Origin: an uncultured Bacilli bacterium
GTDB taxonomy: Bacteria; Bacillota_I; Bacilli_A; RF39; UBA660
Reading direction: 5' to 3'
Assembly: GCA_947629475.1 (NCBI GenBank)
Contig: CANRDV010000010.1
Coordinates: 1 to 35,270, forward strand
Length of the DNA: 35,270 nucleotides
Made by a program: the position numbers and the translations under genes. This document shows, in pieces, positions 16,378-24,882 of this stretch (its first letter is position 1; every line of letters starts with the position of its first letter). The notes beneath the pieces are model-generated. The model worked only from the letters and a program-made list of their open reading frames with translations. It made no database searches and was not told the origin of the DNA.

Positions 16378-16402
16378 AAAAGAACTCTGATAATAGAGTT
16401 CT
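16378..16402 (-). terminator. Intrinsic terminator or attenuator just upstream of the PemK gene
   Basis: On the minus strand AGAACTCT (16402-16395), loop ATTATC, AGAGTTCT (16388-16381), a perfect 8-bp stem followed by TTTTC. It lies between the RNA repeats and the toxin ribosome site, as in toxI-toxN loci. The short T-run suggests partial read-through. Confidence 0.65.
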
Positions 16403-16412
16403 CACTAACGAC

Positions 16413-16515
16413 GAATAGTCTAATATGTCCATCAACCTTTCTTCACAATACTATTCTTATGTTAGATATTGACTGACTAATATGTCCATTGATTTCTCTT
16501 CGCAATGCAGTCAAT
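16413..16515 (-). ncRNA. Two tandem hairpin repeats in the PemK leader
   Basis: Two units, 16413-16456 and 16468-16515, share a core with CTAATATGTCCAT (plus-strand reading) identical in both, followed by a second conserved block containing TCTTC and CAAT. Each is closed by its own stem: GAATAGT/ACTATTC (7 bp) in the first, ATTGACTG/CAGTCAAT (8 bp) in the second. The closing stems differ in sequence but both pair perfectly, so pairing has been conserved by compensating change. They sit inside the transcribed leader of the PemK gene. A published computational RNA motif named pemK may cover this element; I cannot check it here. Confidence 0.7.
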
Positions 16516-16533
16516 TACAATCTATAGAAAGAA

Positions 16534-16587
16534 CTATTATCACTTCTTTATAACAATAATATCTCATATGTGACTATTTGTCAACAT
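16534..16587. repeat. Duplicated promoter block, copy 1
   Basis: About 50 of 54 bases are identical to 17034-17087, in the same orientation. The block contains the complete -35/-10 promoter and the first transcribed bases (AAGAAGTGATAATAG on the minus strand); weaker similarity continues to a shared TTTCTATA. Confidence 0.85.
16556..16584 (-). promoter_or_regulatory. Promoter P1 of the PemK locus
   Basis: On the minus strand TTGACA (16584-16579), 17 bp, TATTAT (16561-16556). The surrounding 54 bp (16534-16587) match a second promoter block exactly 500 bp away with about four differences. Confidence 0.8.
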
Positions 16588-16620
16588 TATTAGTTAATTT
16601 TTTGAATTTTTAATTTATAT

Positions 16621-16645
16621 AAAAAGACTATTTGACTAGTCTTTT
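16621..16645. terminator. Bidirectional intrinsic terminator
   Basis: AAAAGACTA (16622-16630), loop TTTGAC, TAGTCTTTT (16637-16645), a perfect 9-bp stem with T-runs on both strands. On the minus strand it separates the small-ORF/RNA transcript from promoter P1 of the PemK gene. Confidence 0.7.
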
Positions 16646-16777
16646 GTCTATGCCTATCGGCACCTGTCATAGTATATACCATTTTGGTATAATACTGTCT
16701 AAGCATTTCTGCTCCTGTATCCATTTATATGATACAACAAAAGGGTTAACACCTTTTTTATCATGGGCTAGAAGCCC
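16622..16777 (-). ncRNA. Hairpin-rich stretch with two covarying 23-nt repeats, likely a structured RNA
   Basis: Six perfect hairpins lie in 156 bp: GGGCT/AGCCC (16765-16777), ATGATA/TATCAT with inner AAAAGG/CCTTTT (16729-16764), AGCA/TGCT around GAAA on the minus strand (16702-16713), TATACCA/TGGTATA (16675-16691), TGCC/GGCA (16651-16662) and the terminator stem (16622-16645). Two of them belong to a repeat of the form ACAGG-stem-TAGACA (minus strand, 16718-16696 and 16667-16645) in which AGCA/TGCT is replaced by TGCC/GGCA with pairing kept. The minus strand is favoured by the GAAA tetraloop and the T-run after the last stem. The plus-strand ORF here is only a shadow. RNA identity unknown; a decayed gene remains possible. 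Confidence 0.5.
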
Positions 16778-16815
16778 TAAATCCATAATTCATGCCATTA
16801 AGGCTAAATTAATTA

Positions 16816-16986
16816 TCAAAAACATGGAACTAAAGTAACTTTAGTTTTTCCATTAAGTACATTTTCACTCCATTCAAATGGTTTATCAATCTCCTTACAT
16901 TTATTACTATGATTGATTTTACAAGGATTAATATTAGAGAAAAAATCTTTAGGAAGTTTTATAGTACTTGTTTTTGTTTCTCTCAT
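16816..16986 (-). CDS. Small 56-residue protein of unknown function next to the PemK locus
   Basis: The frame is open from 17043, but the ATG at 16986 has AAAGGAG directly upstream and is the likely start, giving MRETKTSTIKLPKDFFSNIN to the TGA at 16816. It has one Cys in a KCKEIDKPFEW segment and one near the end, and no membrane helix. It is driven by promoter P2, nearly identical to that of the PemK gene, and is followed in the same transcript by the hairpin-rich stretch. I do not recognise the family; it does not look like a standard MazE/AbrB antitoxin. It could be a truncated remnant. Confidence 0.5.
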   Translation of the reverse strand: MRETKTSTIKLPKDFFSNINPCKINHSNKCKEIDKPFEWSENVLNGKTKVTLVPCF

Positions 16987-17033
16987 AGCATCTCCTTTCA
17001 ATAATATTACACATATTTTGTTATAGAAAACTT

Positions 17034-17087
17034 CTACTATCACTTCTTTATATCAATAATATCTCAATTGTGACTATTTGTCAACAT
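17034..17087. repeat. Duplicated promoter block, copy 2
   Basis: Matches 16534-16587 at about 50 of 54 positions, same orientation, offset exactly 500 bp. Confidence 0.85.
17056..17084 (-). promoter_or_regulatory. Promoter P2 of the small ORF and hairpin RNA
   Basis: On the minus strand TTGACA (17084-17079), 17 bp, TATTAT (17061-17056), identical in boxes and spacing to P1. Confidence 0.8.
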
Positions 17088-17190
17088 TTTTATTAAAATT
17101 TTCTAAAAATTTCAAAATGAACCTTGTTTTTTTGATAATTCTATGATACAACATATTTGACCTGGAATAAATGGATTTGGAAGGAGGTTT

Positions 17191-18399
17191 ATGAATTTAT
17201 TAGAAAAACTAAAAAACATAATAAAAATTAGAAAAAATATCCAAGAAGGAGATATCATCTGGGTTAAAAGATATAAAACTAAAAAAGAACAAACAAAAAT
17301 CCCCGAAGAACATCAAACTGGACCCTTTGTTATTTTAAAAAAAGGAATTTTTAGAATATATGCCCTATATGGAACAACTAGTTACAAAGACTTTTCCAAA
17401 CAAAGCATTTACTTTGAAATATCTAAAGATAAATATGATATAGATAAAAATACTTATGTTATTGCTAGATACATTAAAATATTTAAAACCAAACAATTTA
17501 TTAGATATATAGATAAATTAGATTATTTTGACTTTAACTATTTAAAAAAATTAGTTTATCTTAATCAAAGAAAAAATAAAAATAATAAACTTAAAATTAA
17601 ATATGAAATTACTAAAGGAGATATCGTTTATTATCAAGATAAATATTATTATATCTATAATAAAGATGATAACTACTATTACCTTATGAAAGTATCTAAG
17701 ACTAGTAAAGATAAAGATAGAGTAATTAAAGTAGGTACAACTAAATATGTATTTAATTATAATGACACTATTAAAGTATCTAAAATAGAAAAACTAAATT
17801 TAATTAATAGTTTAAATAGTAAAAAACAAATATTATTTGATATTTTTAAAAGGGAATATGAAGAAGAAAAAAAGTTAGTTGGTTCAATTAGAAGAGGGGA
17901 TATAATTAGATATTCCAATAAACATTACTATGTCTATGGAGAATATAAGAACAATTATTTAGTATATCGAATATATTTTAAAAGTGTTCCTAATAGTTTA
18001 AAAATTAGAATAGATGATAAAAAATATTATACAAAATTTGAAAGTAGTGAAATAGGTAAAAATAAAAATATAGTATCTATTAAAAGAGCTAGTTTAAAAG
18101 AAATAGATATGATTAAAAGTATAAGAGAAGAACATAAAAATATTCCTAATAAAAAAGTTATTAAGTTAATATCTAAAGAAATAACAAGAGGAAGTATTAT
18201 TTCAGATATAATGGGAAGTATTAGATTAATAGTTATTAAAAGAGATAATAATACTTTATATTGTGTTGATTACTATAGTAAGGATAAAGTAATTGAGATA
18301 ACTTTAGTTAAGAATAATCCATATATTTTAGAAGGAAGATTAAATAAGTATGAATTATTCAATTTAGATGTTAAATTTAAGGAATATATTGAAGTTTAA
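17191..18399 (+). CDS. Protein of four tandem RGDII-type beta modules, PemK/SH3-like, unknown function
   Basis: A 402-residue, lysine- and tyrosine-rich cytoplasmic protein. A similar start recurs four times: EGDIIWVKRYK (near residue 20), KGDIVYYQDKYYYIY (near 145), RGDIIRYSNKHYYVY (near 236) and RGSIISDIMGSIRLIV (near 334), each followed by beta-rich sequence and a helix. The first module adds HQTGPFVILKK, like the RPALVIS-type strand of MazF/PemK barrels, so the modules are probably small SH3-like barrels related to that fold. GGAAGGAGGTTT precedes the ATG. It lies next to, but divergent from, the PemK locus. No catalytic residues can be named; family assignment is by pattern only. Confidence 0.65.
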   Translation: MNLLEKLKNIIKIRKNIQEGDIIWVKRYKTKKEQTKIPEEHQTGPFVILKKGIFRIYALYGTTSYKDFSKQSIYFEISKDKYDIDKNTYVIARYIKIFKTKQFIRYIDKLDYFDFNYLKKLVYLNQRKNKNNKLKIKYEITKGDIVYYQDKYYYIYNKDDNYYYLMKVSKTSKDKDRVIKVGTTKYVFNYNDTIKVSKIEKLNLINSLNSKKQILFDIFKREYEEEKKLVGSIRRGDIIRYSNKHYYVYGEYKNNYLVYRIYFKSVPNSLKIRIDDKKYYTKFESSEIGKNKNIVSIKRASLKEIDMIKSIREEHKNIPNKKVIKLISKEITRGSIISDIMGSIRLIVIKRDNNTLYCVDYYSKDKVIEITLVKNNPYILEGRLNKYELFNLDVKFKEYIEV

Positions 18400-18445
18400 T
18401 AGTATTTATTTTTTAATATTTTCATATATTTAGATAGGTGATTAA

Positions 18446-19531
18446 ATGAAAAAGATTTTACCTATTTTTCTTTTTATACTTTTGCTTTCTACTTTAAGTG
18501 TTAAAGCTATTTCTTCAACTGGTAAGGGGACAATAGTTATGGATATTGATAGTGGTAGGATTTTATATGAAAATGATAGTAATCAGGAAAGATTAATTGC
18601 ATCAACTACCAAGATAATGACGATGCTAGTTGCTTTAACGTATGCGAAAGACCGGCTAGATTCGAAAGTTACAGTTGGTGATGAAGTTTTAAAAATGTAT
18701 GGAACTAATATGTATTTATCAGTTAAAGAAGAATTAACTTTAAGAGATTTATTATATGGATTAATGCTTCGAAGTGGGAATGATGCAAGTGTAGTCATTG
18801 CAACGTATGTTGCAGGTGATATTGAAAATTTCGTATTCTTGATGAACGAAGAAGCAAGTAAAATTGGAATGCAAAATACAATATACAGAAATCCTCATGG
18901 TTTAGATGAAGAAACAAAGAACTATTCAACTCCTTATGATCTGGCTATTTTAACAAGATACTTATATCTAAACTATCCCGAATTTAGAGAAATAGCAGGT
19001 AGTAAGTATTATGACTTTAAATCAAATCAAAAATCATATGCTTTAGTTAATCGTTGTCAAATCTTATTTGATTATAAATATATAACATCTGTTAAAAGTG
19101 GTTATACTCCAAGTGCTGGTAGGTCCTTAGTCTCAACAGCCTCTAAAAATAATTTAAACTTACTAATCGTTACACTTGATGATGATAATATGTATGAAAA
19201 CCATGAAAAGTTATATGAATATTACTTTAATAATTATCAAAATACAACTATTTTAGATAAAGATAAGTTTAAAGTACCAAGTAATATCTTTAAAAAAAAT
19301 TATTATATTAAAGAATCATTTACTTATCCTTTAACAAGTGAAGAAAAAGACAATATTAAAACAAAGATAATTGTTAATGATAAAGATGATAGTAAGTTAG
19401 GAAGTGTTCAAGTATTATTAAATAAGAAAGTTATTTATGAAGAAGATATTTTAAGTAAAACTAATAAAGTTAATGAAAGTAAAGACTCTTTATTTGAAAA
19501 AATAGGTAAATTCTTTAAAAAATTATTTTAA
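18446..19531 (+). CDS. D-alanyl-D-alanine carboxypeptidase (class A, DacF/PBP5-like)
   Basis: A 361-residue penicillin-binding protein that trims the terminal D-Ala from peptidoglycan pentapeptides, acting outside the membrane. Residues 1-21 form a signal peptide (MKKILPIFLFILLLSTLSVKA). The three serine-acyltransferase motifs are present: S53-TTK56, S110-G-N112, and K217-SG (variant of KTG). NPHGLDEE and the SAGRSLVS block are typical. The C-terminal 90 residues are a short beta domain and a basic amphipathic end (EKIGKFFKKLF) that likely holds it to the membrane. AGGTGAT precedes the ATG. Its presence shows the organism makes a peptidoglycan wall. Confidence 0.93.
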   Translation: MKKILPIFLFILLLSTLSVKAISSTGKGTIVMDIDSGRILYENDSNQERLIASTTKIMTMLVALTYAKDRLDSKVTVGDEVLKMYGTNMYLSVKEELTLRDLLYGLMLRSGNDASVVIATYVAGDIENFVFLMNEEASKIGMQNTIYRNPHGLDEETKNYSTPYDLAILTRYLYLNYPEFREIAGSKYYDFKSNQKSYALVNRCQILFDYKYITSVKSGYTPSAGRSLVSTASKNNLNLLIVTLDDDNMYENHEKLYEYYFNNYQNTTILDKDKFKVPSNIFKKNYYIKESFTYPLTSEEKDNIKTKIIVNDKDDSKLGSVQVLLNKKVIYEEDILSKTNKVNESKDSLFEKIGKFFKKLF

Positions 19532-19540
19532 TTAAATTAA

Positions 19541-19575
19541 TTTATCAAATATTGATAAACCCTATTGATTTTTTT
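19541..19575 (+). terminator. Possible terminator after the carboxypeptidase gene
   Basis: TTTATCA (19541-19547) and TGATAAA (19553-19559) form a 7-bp AT-rich stem; the T-run (about 19569-19575) is ten bases away, so the call is weak. The rest of 19532-19763 holds no gene I can support; a 9-bp inverted pair ACAAACCTC (19600-19608) / GAGGTTTGT (19743-19751) is the only other structure. Confidence 0.35.
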
Positions 19576-19763
19576 CTTACATTAGTTTATTATATTTATA
19601 CAAACCTCATGTGAGTATTTATGCGTTTATTTAAATTGGAGCATAGTTTTTATAAACTTAGATTCCCATTATATACTACATTCTTTTTCTTATTAAAAAT
19701 AAATCATGTGATAATTATTTTATTTTTTGCAAACTACTTAAGGAGGTTTGTTTTTATTTTTTG

Positions 19764-19792
19764 TTGCATTATAGTCTCTCATATGATATACT
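19764..19792 (+). promoter_or_regulatory. Promoter of the AAA/PD-(D/E)XK gene
   Basis: TTGCAT (19764-19769), 17 bp, TATACT (19787-19792), followed by AAAGGAGA and the ATG at 19816. This places the start of transcription inside the longer open frame and supports the downstream ATG. Confidence 0.65.
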
Positions 19793-19815
19793 TGTATCAA
19801 AGGAGAACTTATATA

Positions 19816-21480
19816 ATGAAAAAGAGAATTGCAATTGGAACATCCAATTTTAAAGAAATAATTGATGAAAATAGTTTATATATTGATAAAACTTTATTTA
19901 TTAAAGAATTAATAGATGATGCATCAAAAGCACTTTGTTTTCTAAGACCAAGAAGATTTGGTAAAACTTTAAATTTGTCTATGCTAGATTATTATTTTAA
20001 TATTAAGTATAAAGATAATAATTTATTTAATGGACTTAAGATAATGGAACAAGGGGAAAAATACTTGAGGGAAATGAATAAATATCCAATTATATCCTTA
20101 TCATTTAAATCCTTGAAGTGTAATAGTTATTCTGAATTTATAAATGAATATAAAGAAATGATTTGGAAATTATATGAAGATTATTTATTTTTATTAGATA
20201 GTGATAAAATTAGTAAAGATTATAAGAACTTATTTCAAGAATATTATTATAAGAAAAATGATAATTTAATGGATGCCATATCTAATTTAATGATAATGTT
20301 GAAATGTTATTATAATAAGGAAGTAATAGTCTTATTAGATGAATATGATGCTCCAATTTTATATGCATATGAAAATGGATATTATGATGAGATAATAACA
20401 TTCATTAATCAATTATTTGAAACAACTTTTAAAGATAATAATAACTTAGAAAAAGGAATAATAATTGGTATAATTGGTATGACTTTTGGCGATATTTTTG
20501 GTGGAGCTAATAATATAGATTTTTATAATTTAACTGATTCTAAATTTTCAGAATATTTTGGATTTACGGAAAGTGAAGTAGATGAAGTACTTGAAGAATA
20601 CAAATTAAGTAGTAAAGATATAAAAAAATATTATAATGGTTATTTATTTGGTGATTTAAAGATTTATAATCCGTGGGACATATTGAATTATTTGGATGAT
20701 GAACTTCATATATTAAAAAGTTATTGGACTGAAACTGGAAATGTTGAATTACTTAGAAAGTTAGTTTTTAGAGTGAATGATAATTCAACTATCTTAAATA
20801 ATTTTCATGAACTACTTGAAACTGGTAAATTAGAACATATTACATTAGATTTATTCATGGACTTAAAAGGTTTAAAAACAAGAAAAAATACCATTTGGAC
20901 TTTGTTTATGCTAAATGGGTATTTAACTCCAATTAAATTTGTTACTAATCCAAATGATGCAACTTTAATAATTCCTAATTTAGAAATTAGAGAAAATTTA
21001 CAATCATTACCAATTAATTGGATGGCAGAGATTGGGATATGTGTAAATTTTGCCGAAATATTTAAAGTTGGAAATATAAGAAATTTTAAAAGTAGTTTTG
21101 AAATTATTGTTAGAAAAGGTTTTAGTTATTATAATGTACCTAAGAGGCAAAAAGGTGAAAATTTTTATCATAGTTTTATCATGGCATTATTATATGGTTC
21201 AACTAATAGAATATTTGATATTAAATATAATTATGAACCAGGTGAAGGAAGATATGATTTAGTATTAAAACCAAATAATAATAGTTCTAGTAATTCCTAT
21301 ATAATAGTATTTAAGACTTCTTCTAGTTTAAGATTAAGTAAAGAGATTAAAAATTCTTTTAAAGAAATAGAAAAGTTAAATTATCAAGAAAGTTTAAAAG
21401 AATATAATGTAACTTTGATTGAAATTGCTTATATTGGAAAGAAATTTAAAATTGAAACTAAAAAAATAACTTCTAACTAA
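19816..21480 (+). CDS. AAA-ATPase-like / PD-(D/E)XK nuclease-superfamily protein
   Basis: A 554-residue member of the large AAA_ATPase-like plus PDDEXK_9 family. It starts KKRIAIGTSNFKEIIDENSLYIDKTLFI, then has Walker A RPRRFGKTL near residue 45, Walker B VIVLLDEYDAP near 170, and FSEYFGFTESEV. The C-terminal nuclease-like region (about 455-545) has GRYDLVLKP, and then YIIVFK where the family normally has IIEFK: the catalytic Glu looks replaced by Val, so nuclease activity is doubtful. Canonical ExK is thus broken while ATPase motifs are intact. The frame is open from 19621, but promoter and ribosome site support 19816. The family is often multicopy and associated with mobile regions; its role is not established. 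Confidence 0.85.
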   Translation: MKKRIAIGTSNFKEIIDENSLYIDKTLFIKELIDDASKALCFLRPRRFGKTLNLSMLDYYFNIKYKDNNLFNGLKIMEQGEKYLREMNKYPIISLSFKSLKCNSYSEFINEYKEMIWKLYEDYLFLLDSDKISKDYKNLFQEYYYKKNDNLMDAISNLMIMLKCYYNKEVIVLLDEYDAPILYAYENGYYDEIITFINQLFETTFKDNNNLEKGIIIGIIGMTFGDIFGGANNIDFYNLTDSKFSEYFGFTESEVDEVLEEYKLSSKDIKKYYNGYLFGDLKIYNPWDILNYLDDELHILKSYWTETGNVELLRKLVFRVNDNSTILNNFHELLETGKLEHITLDLFMDLKGLKTRKNTIWTLFMLNGYLTPIKFVTNPNDATLIIPNLEIRENLQSLPINWMAEIGICVNFAEIFKVGNIRNFKSSFEIIVRKGFSYYNVPKRQKGENFYHSFIMALLYGSTNRIFDIKYNYEPGEGRYDLVLKPNNNSSSNSYIIVFKTSSSLRLSKEIKNSFKEIEKLNYQESLKEYNVTLIEIAYIGKKFKIETKKITSN

Positions 21481-21509
21481 TTTACTTTATATGATTTACA
21501 TGATAAAAT
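21481..21509 (+). promoter_or_regulatory. Promoter of the SEC-C operon
   Basis: TTTACT (21481-21486), 17 bp, TAAAAT (21504-21509), then AAAGGAG and the ATG at 21531. The -35 starts directly after the preceding stop codon. Confidence 0.55.
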
Positions 21510-21530
21510 ATAAATATAAAAGGAGCAGTT

Positions 21531-22940
21531 ATGTGGAAAGAAGTATTAGAAAAATTTTCTGAAGAAAATGATTTAAGTAATTATGAAAAAATGTTAGTTA
21601 GTACTAATAAAACAACTTATAGCATAGATGGAAAAGTTGTTTACACCTTACATGAATGTTTAAATAGTCTAAAAGATGATAGTATAAATATTATATATTC
21701 CTTTTTAAAATGTGTTGATAAAAACAAATTTATGGAATGTAATGATAAGAGAGTTTTATTAGAAGAAATGATACCTTTATATTTTAAAGAAAGACTTGAA
21801 AATAACATGTATTCATCAGAGTTTGAAATATTAGAATTAGCTTTAAAAAATAAAGAATTAAAGAAATATAATAGAATTTTACTTGGTTATGGAATAATGT
21901 ATTACTTTTCATCTAAAGATATTTATATTATACCTAAAGAATTAATTGATATTTATAAAGAATATAAAAAGACTAATAAAAAACATGAATTAGATTTACA
22001 AAAAGTAGAAAAAATATTACTTGACTATATAGGAATTAATGCTATAGTACCTATTGATTTTATAGAAGATGTTATACTTAATAAATATCATTTAGATGTA
22101 AGTTTAGAAGAAATAAAGGAAGTAGTTAAGAAATTAAAACTAGAAACCTATAAAAACAAGTATTATGCATATAACATAAAAGAATTAAAAAAAATTATGG
22201 AATTACTTTTAAAAGAAAAGCCAAAATCAGAATATGCTATATATACTGAAGAAGAACTTCATGATTATGTTTTATTCTTGAAAAAACTTATTAAAGATTT
22301 GAGTAAGTATTTAAATAATAATATCTTTTTAGCTATTCAAATTTTAAGTTTTGTGTCTATGTTTTATGAAGGTGGTTTTATTTTAATTGAAGATACTTTA
22401 AAAGATAATAAAATAGCACCTAATAATAAAAATAAAGTAATAAAAATTATAAGAGATAATATTAAGGATATTAAATTATATATTTGTAATGGTAAAAGTG
22501 CTAATGATACTTTAAAAGAAGCTGTATTTAAAGGAAGTAGATTAAAAGAAAGACCTAAAGAATTATTTTTATTTAATATTCTTTCTAATTTAGTAGATAA
22601 AGAAAAATTTTATAAAGATTATAAAGTTAATGATATTGTTGGATTAAATAGAGAAATAATTAGAGATGTAGAAAAGAATATTAAAAAATTAAATAAAGTA
22701 GATTTAGTTAATTTTTTAAGTAAGAATGACTGTTTAGTTGAAGATACTAAAGGAATGAATCCTGAATTATATAAGTATATGTTCTTTTACGAGTCAAGTG
22801 AGGGACTTAAAATAGTTATTCCAATTGAGTTTCAAGATATGGCTTATAGAATATTATCAGGAGAAGTTAGAAAAGTTGGAAGAAATGAACCATGTCCATG
22901 TGGATCAGGTAAGAAATATAAGCATTGTTGCGGAAGGTAG
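21531..22940 (+). CDS. SEC-C motif protein, paralogue 1 of 3
   Basis: A 469-residue soluble, mainly helical protein ending in a SEC-C zinc motif ([19 protein letters not shown], last 20 or so residues), the metal-binding tail first known from SecA, where it contacts SecB and ribosomes. The body has the blocks TLHECLNSL near residue 40, [12 protein letters not shown], then a winged-helix-like unit [30 protein letters not shown] near 170-205 that recurs in the two following genes. AAAGGAG precedes the ATG. It is the first gene of a three-gene run with gaps of 9 and 7 bp. Function unknown; zinc binding is well supported, nucleic-acid or ribosome contact is inference. Confidence 0.8.
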   Translation: MWKEVLEKFSEENDLSNYEKMLVSTNKTTYSIDGKVVYTLHECLNSLKDDSINIIYSFLKCVDKNKFMECNDKRVLLEEMIPLYFKERLENNMYSSEFEILELALKNKELKKYNRILLGYGIMYYFSSKDIYIIPKELIDIYKEYKKTNKKHELDLQKVEKILLDYIGINAIVPIDFIEDVILNKYHLDVSLEEIKEVVKKLKLETYKNKYYAYNIKELKKIMELLLKEKPKSEYAIYTEEELHDYVLFLKKLIKDLSKYLNNNIFLAIQILSFVSMFYEGGFILIEDTLKDNKIAPNNKNKVIKIIRDNIKDIKLYICNGKSANDTLKEAVFKGSRLKERPKELFLFNILSNLVDKEKFYKDYKVNDIVGLNREIIRDVEKNIKKLNKVDLVNFLSKNDCLVEDTKGMNPELYKYMFFYESSEGLKIVIPIEFQDMAYRILSGEVRKVGRNEPCPCGSGKKYKHCCGR

Positions 22941-22949
22941 GAGTTTTTT

Positions 22950-24875
22950 ATGAATAAAGAAGATTTAGAACAATTTATAAATGATAAAGAAATAGTTTAT
23001 TCTTTAGAAGAATGTTTAAATGTAGCAAGTGATGCGAATTTAGCTTGTATCAGTTTAGCCTATAGTTATAAACTAGGATTAGAATTTTTAACTTTAAGAA
23101 GTGAGCAAATAAAGTTAATATTAAATAATTATGAAAGAATATTTAAAGAAATATTTGAAACTAATGAACATATAAAAGAGATAAATATTATTAAAAATGC
23201 TTATGATGATGATACTAATATAGTAGAAGATGCTAGTTTTGAATTATTAAGTTTAGGATTTTTATTTGCTTTTAGAAAAAATAATAAGATAACTTATGTT
23301 ATACCAGATGAAATATTTCAAATATATGAAGAATTTTTTAATGATGAAAGAAAGCAAATTAATTTAGAATACGCATCTAAATCAATTATGGGTTATATTG
23401 CTATGAATGGTATTATTCCAATTGAAATTTTAAATGATATTTTAATTAATAACTATAAATTAGATATAACCAAAAGAGAAATAAGAGAAATTGCCCTTGA
23501 TCAAGGAAATAGAGTTTATAAAGGTAAATATTTAACAATGATAGATCCATTTGGTGAGAAAAATATAAAAAATCTACTTAAGTCTAAGGAGGGTGATTCT
23601 TATAAAATAGTATCTTTAGAAAAAGCACTCTCATATGATGATTTTTATCAAAGTTTTGTAAATTCTCTTGAAAGAATATTAGGTAAATATTATGATATCC
23701 TTATATTAAAAATTTATATAGTTGTATCTACATCTTATAATGAATATTCTAAACAATTAAAAGAGTTATTTGAAGCTAATGATATTTCTAAAGATAAAGA
23801 AACTAAAATATTTAAAGCAATTAATAAAAGACTTCCTGAATTTAGATTATGGGGATACAATGGAAGAACTGAAAATGAAATTCAATTTGATTCTCTAAAG
23901 ATAGATTATTTAATAAAGAAACCTAAAAATACAGATTTAAAAACTTGTTTACAATCTCTTAATAAAGAATTATTAAAAGATATTATTAATGAAAATGATT
24001 GTAATAATATAGATGAATTAGTAAATATTATGTTAGATTCTATAAATAGTTATGTTGAAACTTTAGAAACTGAAGAATTAGTTAAGTGTCTAGATTTAAA
24101 AGATAAAGATATTAATAAGATTATTGAAGATGATTATCCTTTAGATTTTTTTAACTATTTATTCTACTATTTAGATAAAGATAAGAATCAAAGAATTATT
24201 ATACCAGATGAAATATATGATAGTTGTATGAATGAAATAACTTTAGATAGTGAGTATTCTGAAAGTGATGATTTTATTATATTTTCATATGTTAAAATGA
24301 ATGGAATTATTAAAAAAGATGAATTACAAAAAATATTAAAAGAATATCATGATATTAATTATTCAATTAAAGAACTTGATAGTAAAGTAATTGATTTTGG
24401 ATTTGATATAGTTAAAGAATATTATACTTATTTTCAAGGAATGCCAGAAGAGGATTTAAAGATCTATTTATCACGTAAAATTTTAAATAAACCTAAAAAG
24501 TATGATCGAATTCAAATAGAAAAAACAGATGAATATCTTAGTAAGGTAGATGAATTAATAAATACTTTAAAATTAAATAAAGATAGAGCTAAAGCCATTA
24601 AAAATAATTTAATATTGGTAAGTGAAACTCGTGGAATTGATAATTATTCTGCTAATGAATTAAAAAAGATACATTCTGAATTAACTATGAAGTTTTTAGA
24701 TGAGTTACAAAAATTATTTAATTCTTATAAAGATTATATCTATTGTTGGCTTTATAATGGTTATAGTTTTGGAGAGTTTGAAGAAAAACAACCTATTAAA
24801 AAAGTTAAAGTAGGAAGAAATGAACCATGTCCATGTGGATCTGGCAAGAAATATAAGCATTGTTGTGGTAAGTAG
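22950..24875 (+). CDS. SEC-C motif protein, paralogue 2 of 3
   Basis: A 641-residue paralogue of the preceding protein. It shares the SLEECLNVA start block, [23 protein letters not shown] (winged-helix-like, near 150-175), and then a second such unit in its extra C-terminal half, [31 protein letters not shown] (near 445-480), also found in paralogue 3. It ends [19 protein letters not shown]. The extra length relative to paralogue 1 is this duplicated half. GGTAGGAG at the end of the upstream gene supplies the ribosome site. Function unknown. Confidence 0.8.
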   Translation: MNKEDLEQFINDKEIVYSLEECLNVASDANLACISLAYSYKLGLEFLTLRSEQIKLILNNYERIFKEIFETNEHIKEINIIKNAYDDDTNIVEDASFELLSLGFLFAFRKNNKITYVIPDEIFQIYEEFFNDERKQINLEYASKSIMGYIAMNGIIPIEILNDILINNYKLDITKREIREIALDQGNRVYKGKYLTMIDPFGEKNIKNLLKSKEGDSYKIVSLEKALSYDDFYQSFVNSLERILGKYYDILILKIYIVVSTSYNEYSKQLKELFEANDISKDKETKIFKAINKRLPEFRLWGYNGRTENEIQFDSLKIDYLIKKPKNTDLKTCLQSLNKELLKDIINENDCNNIDELVNIMLDSINSYVETLETEELVKCLDLKDKDINKIIEDDYPLDFFNYLFYYLDKDKNQRIIIPDEIYDSCMNEITLDSEYSESDDFIIFSYVKMNGIIKKDELQKILKEYHDINYSIKELDSKVIDFGFDIVKEYYTYFQGMPEEDLKIYLSRKILNKPKKYDRIQIEKTDEYLSKVDELINTLKLNKDRAKAIKNNLILVSETRGIDNYSANELKKIHSELTMKFLDELQKLFNSYKDYIYCWLYNGYSFGEFEEKQPIKKVKVGRNEPCPCGSGKKYKHCCGK

Positions 24876-24882
24876 GAGGAGT

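Noticed and set aside
16640-16800. Minus-strand frame reading IMDLGLLAHDKKGVNPFVVSYKWIQ with TGA at two places, possibly a gene in an altered code
   Set aside because: The two TGA codons, the lack of a start signal, and the dense covarying hairpins make a structured RNA a better explanation; no family is recognised.
16632-16838. Plus-strand 68-codon open frame through the hairpin-rich stretch
   Set aside because: No ribosome site, and the sequence is explained by perfect inverted repeats; the opposite strand carries the terminator T-run and the upstream promoter.
19600-19751. Possible miniature transposon bounded by ACAAACCTC / GAGGTTTGT
   Set aside because: Only 9 bp of inverted repeat and no target duplication; the right arm includes an AGGAGG-like run that could arise by chance.
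19621-19815. N-terminal extension of the AAA/PD-(D/E)XK protein
   Set aside because: A good promoter and ribosome site lie inside it, and family members start at the KKRIAIG segment.
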